From Gramella sp. KN1008 (GTDB lineage Bacteria > Bacteroidota > Bacteroidia > Flavobacteriales > Flavobacteriaceae): a stretch of 40,776 nt of DNA. Position 1 is the first letter of the stretch. Each line of letters opens with the position of its first letter. The position numbers and the translations under genes are program-made. This document shows, one piece after another, positions 17,691-25,267 of the stretch. The stretch covers positions 1 to 40,776 of the forward strand of contig NZ_SJDV01000014.1 of the NCBI RefSeq assembly GCF_004332155.1. The letters run 5' to 3'. A model generated the notes under the pieces. That model was not told the origin of the DNA and did not search any database. It saw nothing but the letters and a program-made list of their open reading frames with translations.

Positions 17691-17749
17691 CTGAGCTTGA
17701 CGAAGTGCGCTATGATATGATTTCGGAAATTGGCCTTCGACAGGCTCAG
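17691..17749. repeat. imperfect inverted repeat (REP-like)
   Basis: CTGAGCTTGACGAAG (17691-17705) pairs with CTTCGACAGGCTCAG (17735-17749) at 13 of 15 positions around a 29-nt loop. I recall CTTCGACAGGCTCAG-like sequences as dispersed intergenic repeats in many Bacteroidota genomes, so this may be a copy of such an element. A role as a weak terminator between the convergent genes is possible, but there is no T tract. Confidence 0.5.
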
Positions 17750-17846
17750 GCCGTCAAGCCTTGGGACAATAAGCAAGGATCATTCAACATTTAAAATTTT
17801 GAATAAATATGCATTTTTGATTTGTCCGTTATCACTTGTCATTTGA

Positions 17847-19442
17847 TCATGACGGGCGTTTTCTTCGGAATTTTATAATAGCAAAGAGGAATATGAATAT
17901 GGCCAGGAATTGTGCAATCCGGGCAATATAATCTCCATATTTAACGTAAAAGGTCTTATTATCACCAAGTCCAATTTTTCCGCTGATAGTTCCCCTTTTT
18001 TCATAACCCAGACTTTTTACAATATTCCCTCGGGAATTAATAATTGCAGAAATTCCGGTATTGGCACTTCTGGCAACATAACGCCGTGTTTCAACCGCTC
18101 TTAGTTTCGCATAGCTTAAATGCTGTTTGTGCCCCTGCGTATCTCCCCACCAGGCGTCATTGGTAATGATACTAAGGAAATTTGCACCATTCTGAACGTA
18201 TTCGGTAACATATTCTCCGTAAACAGATTCATAACAAATTATAGGCGCCGCGCCGGTACTGTCATTTAACCATAGGACTTCCCGGTTTTCCTGGGTTGTC
18301 TTCATGGCTACGGTACCTCCAAGGTCTATCATTATATTGCCCAGGATTGGCTTTAGTATATTCTGATAGGGGAAATTTTCTACTCCTACCACTAATTTCG
18401 ATTTATGGTAGAGTTGCGTGGAGTCGTTAGAAGAATTTACCAGAAAAGCCGAATTGTAATCATCATACCAGTCATTGGGCCCTATCTGATTGGTCTGTTC
18501 TCTGACCTTTTCCGGATCACTGAATCTTTCAAAAAGAGTGACACCTCCAAGAAAATTCAAATCTGAAGTCATCCTGCTTATCTGATTTCCGAAAAACACA
18601 GCTTCAGAATTATCTATATTATTGATTCGGGTGCCATCTGCAAAAACAGTTTCGGGGGCCAGAACCAGGTTTGTAGAATCATTGACGGATTCCCGACTGA
18701 GATTTAATAAAAGCTTTCCTATTCGTTCATCTGTGGTGTTGTATTTTTCCGTATAGGGATTGATATTAGGTTGAAGAATAACCACATTTATATCGTTTTC
18801 AGGCTCCTCATGATTATAGTATATATACCACGAGATGGTGAGAGGTACACCTATCAGAAAAAGGAGCTTCAGTGCCGATCTGTAAATTATGCTCTTTTCT
18901 CTATACTCCCGGTATTGTAGTATTGCTTTGAAAACAGCTATGTTTAACAGCCATATCCATAGTGTTCCACCAAATGTTCCGGTATACTCATACCACTGCA
19001 CCCAGCTTATATATTCGGAAAAAACGTTACCCAGGTTAAGCCAGGGCCAGGAAAAGTCCCAGTTGAGGTGTATCTTCTCAAATACCATCCAGATACTGGC
19101 GAGAAATGCGGCTGCAGCACTAAAACCGGTTCTTTTAGCCACAATATGATATAGAAGGAATACCAGGGCCATCAAAAGGGAATTCACAAGAATGGCAAAA
19201 GCACCCCCGAACGGGGTGGAAAAATAGATCCAATACGTAGTGATAAGATTCCATACAAAGAAACTTAAGTAGGCCAGTCCAAAAACTTTTAATTTAACCC
19301 GGCTTTTTGAAAAGTTCCTTACTTTAAATTCAGCTAATAACAAGGGTACAAATGCGGCAAAAATAAAAATAGGGAAACCATAGGTAGGCCAGGAAATAGC
19401 TAATAATACTCCACTAAGTAAAGCGTAGAAAAAATTCCTCAT
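17847..19442 (-). CDS. lnt: apolipoprotein N-acyltransferase
   Basis: A 531-residue inner-membrane enzyme that transfers a fatty acid from phospholipid to the N-terminal cysteine of lipoproteins. About seven hydrophobic segments (within residues 1-210 and 510-528) flank a periplasmic nitrilase-type domain. The catalytic triad is visible: E264 in LAPETVF, K347 in YHKSKLVVGVE and C403 in IICYESVYGE. The family block NDAWWGDTQGHKQHLSYAKL and RRYVARSANTGISA is intact. The length is normal. It is read away from pssA, with the heptamer array in the divergent spacer, and converges on the polysaccharide operon. Confidence is high. Confidence 0.95.
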   Translation of the reverse strand: MRNFFYALLSGVLLAISWPTYGFPIFIFAAFVPLLLAEFKVRNFSKSRVKLKVFGLAYLSFFVWNLITTYWIYFSTPFGGAFAILVNSLLMALVFLLYHIVAKRTGFSAAAAFLASIWMVFEKIHLNWDFSWPWLNLGNVFSEYISWVQWYEYTGTFGGTLWIWLLNIAVFKAILQYREYREKSIIYRSALKLLFLIGVPLTISWYIYYNHEEPENDINVVILQPNINPYTEKYNTTDERIGKLLLNLSRESVNDSTNLVLAPETVFADGTRINNIDNSEAVFFGNQISRMTSDLNFLGGVTLFERFSDPEKVREQTNQIGPNDWYDDYNSAFLVNSSNDSTQLYHKSKLVVGVENFPYQNILKPILGNIMIDLGGTVAMKTTQENREVLWLNDSTGAAPIICYESVYGEYVTEYVQNGANFLSIITNDAWWGDTQGHKQHLSYAKLRAVETRRYVARSANTGISAIINSRGNIVKSLGYEKRGTISGKIGLGDNKTFYVKYGDYIARIAQFLAIFIFLFAIIKFRRKRPS

Positions 19443-19458
19443 AAATTTTGGGTCTCCT

Positions 19459-19490
19459 CAAAAATAGCAAACTTCCTTATCAATTATCAA
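19459..19490 (-). promoter_or_regulatory. candidate lnt promoter overlapping the heptamer array
   Basis: On the minus strand TATTTTTG (19459-19466) fits the Bacteroidota -7 consensus TAnnTTTG. A TTG (CAA at 19488-19490 on the plus strand) lies 21 nt upstream and comes from the ATCAATT repeat. Transcription would begin about 10 nt before the lnt ATG. Confidence 0.45.
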
Positions 19491-19536
19491 TTATCAATTA
19501 TCAATTATCAATTATCAATTATCAATTATCAATTAT
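19479..19536. repeat. perfect 8-copy tandem repeat of ATCAATT
   Basis: Eight identical 7-bp units run from 19479 to 19534, followed by a partial AT. The array occupies the divergent spacer between lnt and pssA. On the minus strand each unit presents a TTG every 7 bp. Copy number is prone to slipped-strand change because the unit is perfect and AT-rich. Confidence 0.92.
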
Positions 19537-19619
19537 GCTCATTAGAATACATTAAAGAAATATTTAGAGCTTTTTCATTTCAAAATAGTAGTTTAGTAAC
19601 TTCTAACTAAAATCTATCT

Positions 19620-20366
19620 ATGGGAATTAAAAGGCATATTCCTAATCTAATTACTCTTTTGAATCTCTTCAGTGGAAGTCTGGCTGTGATCTTTGCAGTG
19701 AAGGGCAATCTTGTTCTTGCTGCGATATTTGTGGCTGCAGGTATCTTTTTTGATTTTTTTGACGGACTGGCAGCGAGAGTGCTTGATGTTAAAAGTGAGG
19801 TAGGGCTTCAACTTGATTCCCTTGCTGATGTAGTGACGAGTGGAGTGGTCCCTGGAATTGTAATGTACCAGTTACTAACGAAAGCGCTTCCCTCAGACGG
19901 AGGACTGGGAGCTGACTGGAATTCATCGGTTTTTGATGTTCAGTTAAAACCCTTTGCTCTAATAGGGCTTCTGATCGTTCTTGCTTCAGCTTATAGATTA
20001 GCTAAATTCAATGTTGACGATAGGCAGACAGATTCATTTATCGGGTTGCCAACTCCTGCAAATGCCTTGTTAATACTAAGTTTACCATTAATTTTGACAT
20101 ATCAGCCCGGACCATTTATCTCCGGACTCTTACTTAATGAATGGTTTCTGCTGATCCTTACGCTGGTTAGTTGTTATCTTCTTAATGCAGAGCTGCCACT
20201 TTTCGCCTTAAAATTCAGTGATTGGTCCTTCAGAGAGAATAAGTTGAGGTACTTTTTTATCCTAAGTTGTATAATCCTGATAATCTTTCTGAAGTTTATT
20301 GCAATCCCGGTTATTATTCTGCTGTATGTGGGCTTGTCTCTATTCAGCAACAAAGCAAAGGTCTAA
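19620..20366 (+). CDS. pssA: CDP-diacylglycerol-serine O-phosphatidyltransferase
   Basis: A 248-residue integral membrane enzyme that makes phosphatidylserine from CDP-diacylglycerol and serine, the first step to phosphatidylethanolamine. The CDP-alcohol phosphatidyltransferase signature D-G-x2-A-R-x8-G-x3-D-x3-D is intact in two pieces: DGLAAR (about 49-54) and GLQLDSLAD (about 63-71). Several hydrophobic helices follow. The sequence style (HIPNLITLLNLFSGSLAV) is typical of the type II bacterial enzymes. It reads away from lnt and its last 4 nt overlap the end of the convergent asparagine-synthetase-like gene. Confidence 0.92.
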   Translation: MGIKRHIPNLITLLNLFSGSLAVIFAVKGNLVLAAIFVAAGIFFDFFDGLAARVLDVKSEVGLQLDSLADVVTSGVVPGIVMYQLLTKALPSDGGLGADWNSSVFDVQLKPFALIGLLIVLASAYRLAKFNVDDRQTDSFIGLPTPANALLILSLPLILTYQPGPFISGLLLNEWFLLILTLVSCYLLNAELPLFALKFSDWSFRENKLRYFFILSCIILIIFLKFIAIPVIILLYVGLSLFSNKAKV

Positions 20367-22210
20367 GTTCTATATTTTTTAATAAGGCCTATTTCGGTAT
20401 TTAAAGTGGCCCCACTAATTATATCCATATTTGCAAAAGGCCAGCTTTTTAACGTTTTTCTTTTTTTTGCCAGATTAAAGAAGATTTCATAATATGACTT
20501 TGATAAATGGTTATCTTCATAGTAAGCCTTCAGGTTATCTAACATATCTCTTTGATGGTATACCTTAGCCCAATTAATCGATTTTAAAAGGCGATATCTT
20601 TTATTTATATCTTTGGATTTCATCATTCTCTTAATGAGCCAGTCATCTATTTTAGATCTTAAACCCCACACCGGAATTTTAAAAATATTCGACCATGATT
20701 GAGGAACGATTGGGATCTGACTGGTGGGAATGTTTTTAAATTTTCGCAGCTCTGGAGTTTCTTTTAAAAGTTTATTAGCAAAGCGATAATAAAGTCTGAG
20801 ATTTGGATGAATATTACTGGTCTTTTTTAGCATTTGTAATGACATACCCGGGCTATAGGCATAGAATTTCTCGTTGCAAATATTCACCTGACGGGACAAT
20901 TCCATTCTGGTAAAAGTATACCATGAGAATAATTCATCATATAGTTCGGTATAAGGAAGATTATGTGCTTCTATTCTGTCAAAAATTTCCTCTGCATTAA
21001 TCAAAGTAGATTTTATAATCTCCTTTTTACTCTTCTGTAGATCCAGCTTTTCAAACCAGAAATCTATATGCCAGGAGAGGATAAAATTTATTTTGGTCTT
21101 CTTCCAGTTTTCAAAATTTAAAGAATTAGATGGGGTTAGAGGTATTCTTTCCTTTCTGACATAATATTTAATAAAATTTTGCTTCCTGAATTCTGTAGTG
21201 TTCAACTTGGTTATATTCCTGGCAGGTAGGCCCTCACAAAGCTCTCCTAAAAGAATGGGATGCTTAGAGGAAGGTTGAACATTCTTTAAAATCTCAAGCC
21301 ATGAATTCAATTTCACGGCCTCTGTCTCTTTAGTATAATTAGTAAGAGTTTCTTTTTTTGGAAAGTATTGCTCGGGATCAAAGAATGCAGAATGGGATGC
21401 GTTACTTACTCTTGCCAATTTTTTTGCAATCTTGCTTTCATAGTTTGAGTCTTCCCCAAATGTATAAGCAGCTATCGCTTTATCCTCAGGGATTGCGCCT
21501 AATACAATTCTACTATCAATTCCCCCACTAAGAGCAATACTCACATCTTTACTGTCAGCAGTACAAAGCCCCACTTCTTTTTTATAATGAGACCAGTATG
21601 TTTTAATTTGATTTTCTTTCAACTCGTCGGAATCAATATTCTGGTAAAGAGAATTGTCAAATTTCTTAAGAATTAATTCGCCTTTAGAATCAAATCTAAT
21701 CCACTCTCCGGGAAGTAAGCTTTTACAGTTTTTTAGAACAGTTCTTGAGCCTATATTCATAAAACCAGGGCCAACTGCTCTCTGGAAAATACCAGCCTTG
21801 TCAAATTCGGCTTCTGAAAATCTACCAATTAATATGATACTGTTAGAAATGAAAAATTCTTCTCCTTTCTTTAAATAATATATTGGATAAATATTTGCAG
21901 GATCTGTGGCAATTACTATCTCAGCATTTCTCTTATTCAGAATAAGGCTGGAAAAGCTCCCTGTTATATTATCATCAACCGGCCAGTTGGTAAGAACACT
22001 TCTGGCACCAGAAATCTTTTGGTCTCTTTCGTCTTCCAGGCTGAAATCCTTGAGGTAACCATTTGTAATGGAAAAATCATTTTCGGTTTCTGTGATTGTA
22101 TTCTTATCATTGATAAGAACGTTGAATGAATTCTGCTTAAGGGAATGAAGACCTTCAAAATCTTTAGCCAACTCAGGATCCAGTATTTTATTTGAAAAGA
22201 TGAATCTCAT
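20363..22210 (-). CDS. asparagine synthetase-like protein without the glutaminase cysteine
   Basis: A 615-residue protein with the two-domain layout of class B asparagine synthetases. The C-terminal half has the ATP-pyrophosphatase P-loop VSIALSGGIDSRIVLG (about 223-238; SGGIDS 228-233), then AAYTFGEDSNYESKIA. The N-terminal half keeps an Ntn-like strand pattern (GSFSSLILNKRN, IVIATDPANIYPIYYL) but begins MRFIF, so the Cys2 nucleophile that releases ammonia from glutamine is absent. Such proteins often amidate non-standard substrates (lasso-peptide cyclases, beta-lactam synthetases, sugar-acid amidases). It lies 35 nt downstream of lptB and may share its operon. The substrate is unknown. Confidence 0.72.
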   Translation of the reverse strand: MRFIFSNKILDPELAKDFEGLHSLKQNSFNVLINDKNTITETENDFSITNGYLKDFSLEDERDQKISGARSVLTNWPVDDNITGSFSSLILNKRNAEIVIATDPANIYPIYYLKKGEEFFISNSIILIGRFSEAEFDKAGIFQRAVGPGFMNIGSRTVLKNCKSLLPGEWIRFDSKGELILKKFDNSLYQNIDSDELKENQIKTYWSHYKKEVGLCTADSKDVSIALSGGIDSRIVLGAIPEDKAIAAYTFGEDSNYESKIAKKLARVSNASHSAFFDPEQYFPKKETLTNYTKETEAVKLNSWLEILKNVQPSSKHPILLGELCEGLPARNITKLNTTEFRKQNFIKYYVRKERIPLTPSNSLNFENWKKTKINFILSWHIDFWFEKLDLQKSKKEIIKSTLINAEEIFDRIEAHNLPYTELYDELFSWYTFTRMELSRQVNICNEKFYAYSPGMSLQMLKKTSNIHPNLRLYYRFANKLLKETPELRKFKNIPTSQIPIVPQSWSNIFKIPVWGLRSKIDDWLIKRMMKSKDINKRYRLLKSINWAKVYHQRDMLDNLKAYYEDNHLSKSYYEIFFNLAKKRKTLKSWPFANMDIISGATLNTEIGLIKKYRT

Positions 22211-22245
22211 ATCAAATCCTGATTTCGGGCCTGTGAACCTTATTA

Positions 22246-22986
22246 TTAATTAAAAAGTTTTTTCTTCCTTAATTCAAAGTTCTGTCCTAGGTAAACTTTT
22301 CTTACCATTTCATCCTCTGCCAGTTCCTCAGGAATTCCATGCTTAAGAATACTTCCTTCGAACATTAAATAAGTTCTGTCTGTGATTGCAAGGGTTTCCT
22401 GGACATTGTGATCCGTAATAAGGATACCGATATTCTTATTCTTGAGCTGGGCAACTATTCGCTGAATATCCTCTACGGCTACTGGGTCAACTCCTGCGAA
22501 AGGTTCATCCAGTAATATGAAATTAGGATCGGTGGCCAGGGCTCGGGCGATTTCAGTTCTACGTCGTTCTCCCCCGCTTAAAAGGTCTCCTCTGTTCTTA
22601 CGGATATGATTTAACCCAAATTCATCTATCAGGGACTCCATTTTCATATGTCGTTCCTTTTTGGAAAGATCGGTAAGTTCCAGCACGCTCATAATGTTGT
22701 CTTCAATACTAAGTTTTCTGAAGACGGAGGCCTCCTGGGCCAGATACCCAATCCCGTGTTGAGCTCTTTTATACATAGGATATTTGGTAATATTTACCTT
22801 GTCCAGGATGATATTACCGCTATTTGGCTTTATGAGGCCGACGATCATATAAAAAGATGTGGTCTTTCCTGCACCATTTGGACCTAATAGCCCCACGATC
22901 TCACCCTGATTCACTTCAAGGGAAATTCCTTTAACAACATCCCTGCCTTTATATGTTTTTACAAGTTTCTCTGCGCGTAATTTCAT
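22246..22986 (-). CDS. lptB: LPS export ABC transporter ATP-binding protein
   Basis: This 246-residue ATPase powers extraction of lipopolysaccharide from the inner membrane with the LptF/LptG permeases. The Walker A motif [15 protein letters not shown] (about 33-47), the signature [16 protein letters not shown] and the Walker [14 protein letters not shown] followed by a switch histidine ([10 protein letters not shown]) are all present. The sequence is typical of LptB, not of a general importer ATPase. It is in a minus-strand cluster with kdsD (Kdo precursor), consistent with LPS assembly, and an LptF/LptG-type permease is encoded further along the window (31394-32470). Confidence 0.94.
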   Translation of the reverse strand: MKLRAEKLVKTYKGRDVVKGISLEVNQGEIVGLLGPNGAGKTTSFYMIVGLIKPNSGNIILDKVNITKYPMYKRAQHGIGYLAQEASVFRKLSIEDNIMSVLELTDLSKKERHMKMESLIDEFGLNHIRKNRGDLLSGGERRRTEIARALATDPNFILLDEPFAGVDPVAVEDIQRIVAQLKNKNIGILITDHNVQETLAITDRTYLMFEGSILKHGIPEELAEDEMVRKVYLGQNFELRKKKLFN

Positions 22987-23029
22987 ATCCTGTTTTTTGA
23001 GTTCTGATAGATCAGAAACTATACCGGAA

Positions 23030-23380
23030 TCAGTTCTTAGAATCCTCTAAAGCCTCCCAGTACTCAAAGGCTCTCCTCAAATGAGGGATGACAATTGTTC
23101 CACCTATAAGAGTACCAATACTAAGGGTTTCCATGATCTCTTCTCGTTTTATCCCTTCTTTATGACTGGATTCCAGATGATATTTTACACAGTCATCACA
23201 TCTTAAAACAACAGAAGCTACAAGTCCCAGAAGTTCCTTGGTCTTCTTATCAAGAGCTCCTTCTGTAAATGCGTTTGTATCAAGATTAAAGATACGTTTT
23301 AGAACTTTATTGTTCTCAGAAAGTATCTTATCGTTCATCTTCGCTCGGTACGAATTGAACTCATCTACCTTATCTATCAT
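23030..23380 (-). CDS. carboxymuconolactone decarboxylase (AhpD-like) family protein
   Basis: A small all-helical 116-residue protein with the family's redox pair CDDCVKYH (C61 and C64) followed by a conserved histidine. Members include AhpD-type alkylhydroperoxidases and gamma-carboxymuconolactone decarboxylases. The CxxC-x3-H arrangement favours a peroxidase or thiol-redox role. It sits 3 nt downstream of tatC and 43 nt upstream of lptB, so it is probably cotranscribed with envelope genes. The physiological substrate is unknown. Confidence 0.85.
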   Translation of the reverse strand: MIDKVDEFNSYRAKMNDKILSENNKVLKRIFNLDTNAFTEGALDKKTKELLGLVASVVLRCDDCVKYHLESSHKEGIKREEIMETLSIGTLIGGTIVIPHLRRAFEYWEALEDSKN

Positions 23381-23383
23381 AGC

Positions 23384-24217
23384 TTATTTTTTTAATTTTT
23401 CTTCTTCTTTTTTATACATGATCTTTGAAATGATAATGCTCACTTCATATAGGATCAATACCGGAATAGCCACTATAATCTGACTTACGATATCAGGCGG
23501 AGTGATTATTGCCGATAGTATCAGAACGATCACCAATGCATATTTTCTGTATTTCTTTAGAAAGTCGGGAGTCACCAGTCCTACCTTAGTAAGAAAATAA
23601 ATAACGATGGGTAGTTCAAAAATAAGTCCGCTGGCCAGAACAGAAGCTCTTACGAGACTTATATAACTACTAAGGTCAAAATCGTTAAATACCGTTTCGC
23701 TTACCTGATACTTACCCAGAAAATTTATGGATAATGGAGTGACCACATAGTATCCAAACAGTACACCCAGAAAGAACAATACTGAGCTTAAGAAAATGAA
23801 TCCCTTTGCATACTTTCTTTCATTACTATGCATAGCGGGAGCTACAAACTTCCAGAATTCATATATAACATAGGGGAATGCGATTATAAACCCGGCGGTA
23901 ATGGAGGTCCATACGTGAGCAGAGAACTGTCCTCCCATAGTCCTACTCTGGATCCGGAAAGGCATTTCCTGGTCGCAAAACCCACCATCTATTCCAAAAA
24001 TCCCTGATAAGCGACATAATACCTTATAGGAGAGGAAATCTCCGTTGGCGGGACCAAATAGCAATACATCAAAGATGAAACTTTTCAGGATAAAGGCTAT
24101 TCCACCGGCGATCAGTACAGCCAGAGTGGCTCGTATCAAATGCCACCTAAGCTCTTCAAGGTGGTCCAAAAATGACATTTCATTGGCCGGATCTTCCTGA
24201 GGGGCTATCTTTTCCAT
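23384..24217 (-). CDS. tatC: Sec-independent protein translocase subunit TatC
   Basis: A 277-residue membrane protein that recognises twin-arginine signal peptides as part of the TatABC translocase. The cytoplasmic N-terminus has the conserved MSFLDHLEELRWHLIRA (about 14-30) that contacts signal peptides. Six hydrophobic segments follow, with the conserved FPYVIYEFWKFVAPAMHSNE block and PIVIYFLTKVGLVTP. The start ATG overlaps the kdsD stop by 1 nt (TAATG). No tatA is seen in the window. An insert between the first helices (about residues 60-95, with several cysteines) is longer than in E. coli. Confidence 0.94.
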   Translation of the reverse strand: MEKIAPQEDPANEMSFLDHLEELRWHLIRATLAVLIAGGIAFILKSFIFDVLLFGPANGDFLSYKVLCRLSGIFGIDGGFCDQEMPFRIQSRTMGGQFSAHVWTSITAGFIIAFPYVIYEFWKFVAPAMHSNERKYAKGFIFLSSVLFFLGVLFGYYVVTPLSINFLGKYQVSETVFNDFDLSSYISLVRASVLASGLIFELPIVIYFLTKVGLVTPDFLKKYRKYALVIVLILSAIITPPDIVSQIIVAIPVLILYEVSIIISKIMYKKEEEKLKK

Positions 24218-25182
24218 TATAATATTCCTTCTCTAATTAAGTTATGGAGGTGGACCACACCAGAATATTTTCCGTTTTTCACCGCAAGTAACTGAGAGAT
24301 CTTATTTCTTTCCAGAACTTCCAGAGCCTCCACAGCAAGTTCATCATGATCTATGGTCTTGGGATTCGTACTCATTATATCCCTTGCTTTAAGACCCTGA
24401 ATCTCCTTATGGTCTTTAAGCATTCTTCTAATATCTCCATCGGTAATGATACCAACGATTTTATTATTTTCCAAAACCGCAGTCACTCCAAGCATTTTTT
24501 CCGAAATCTCTATAATGGCCTCTGCCACATTTGTATCAGGGCTGACCATGGGCACCATGTTTTGAGAAGTGATATCACTAACTCTTAAGTACAGTTTCTT
24601 TCCTAATGATCCTCCCGGATGATATTTCGCAAAATCCCTGCTGCTAAACCCCTTAAGGTTTAACAGACATATCGCTAGGGCATCACCCATAACCATTTGA
24701 GCGGTAGTGCTGGTAGTAGGAGCCAGATTGTTAGGGCAGGCCTCCTTTTCTACATAGCAGTTCAACACATAATCGGCTTCTTTCCCCAGAAAAGATTCTC
24801 TATTGGCGGTTAGCGCTATTAGTGTATTGTTAAAATTCTTGATGAAAGGAACCAGGACCTTAATTTCAGGGCTATTCCCACTTTTTGAGATACAAATCAC
24901 CACATCATCTTTCTGTACGATCCCCAGATCACCATGTATTGCATCGGCCGCATGCATAAAGATTGACGGTGTCCCTGTTGAGTTAAGAGTGGCTACAATT
25001 TTATTCGCGATAATTGCACTTTTTCCAATTCCGGTGACAACAACGCGACCTTTGGAACGATATATGATTTCTACCGCTTTGGTGAATTGTTCATCGATGA
25101 AATTTTCGAGGTTCGCAATCGCTTCTGCTTCGTTGGAAATTGTTTCTTTTGCAGTGGAAATGATTTGATCTCTAAGTTTCAA
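24217..25182 (-). CDS. kdsD: arabinose-5-phosphate isomerase (KpsF/GutQ family)
   Basis: It interconverts ribulose-5-phosphate and arabinose-5-phosphate, the precursor of Kdo in LPS. The 321-residue length and layout fit: a SIS domain (about 35-170) with VVTGIGKSAIIANKIVATLNSTGTPS, SKSGNSPEIK and APTTSTTAQMVMGDALA, then two CBS domains (about 200-320; the second holds LLAVKNGKYSGVVHLHNLI). It is the first gene of the minus-strand run with tatC, the AhpD-like gene and lptB, and is divergent from recQ. The link between Kdo supply and LPS export is a reasonable functional context. Confidence 0.93.
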   Translation of the reverse strand: MKLRDQIISTAKETISNEAEAIANLENFIDEQFTKAVEIIYRSKGRVVVTGIGKSAIIANKIVATLNSTGTPSIFMHAADAIHGDLGIVQKDDVVICISKSGNSPEIKVLVPFIKNFNNTLIALTANRESFLGKEADYVLNCYVEKEACPNNLAPTTSTTAQMVMGDALAICLLNLKGFSSRDFAKYHPGGSLGKKLYLRVSDITSQNMVPMVSPDTNVAEAIIEISEKMLGVTAVLENNKIVGIITDGDIRRMLKDHKEIQGLKARDIMSTNPKTIDHDELAVEALEVLERNKISQLLAVKNGKYSGVVHLHNLIREGIL

Positions 25183-25237
25183 ATTAGATTAAATTATGAA
25201 TTGCAGGTACTAAAGAAATACGTATATTTAGTATTTG

Positions 25238-25263
25238 CAAATGTATGTAAAATTGTAACACAA
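25238..25263 (-). promoter_or_regulatory. candidate kdsD promoter
   Basis: On the minus strand TACATTTG (25238-25245) matches TAnnTTTG, about 55 nt before the kdsD start. A TTG (CAA at 25261-25263 on the plus strand) is 15 nt upstream, slightly shorter than the usual spacing. No equally good match was found for the divergent recQ. Confidence 0.4.
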
Positions 25264-25267
25264 TTGA

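Larger units (their letters stand above)
17546..17846. repeat. non-coding spacer with degenerate 7-bp repeats and an inverted repeat
   Basis: About 300 bp lie between the end of the polysaccharide operon and the convergent lnt gene. I see no credible ORF. The spacer contains a degenerate heptamer array (17590-17638) and an imperfect inverted repeat (17691-17749), listed separately. Low coding potential and repeat content suggest a mosaic intergenic element. No clear T-tailed terminator hairpin was recognised for either gene. Confidence 0.6.

Noticed and set aside
19479..19536. Possible CRISPR array
   Set aside because: The units are 7 bp, contiguous and without spacers. No cas genes are present.
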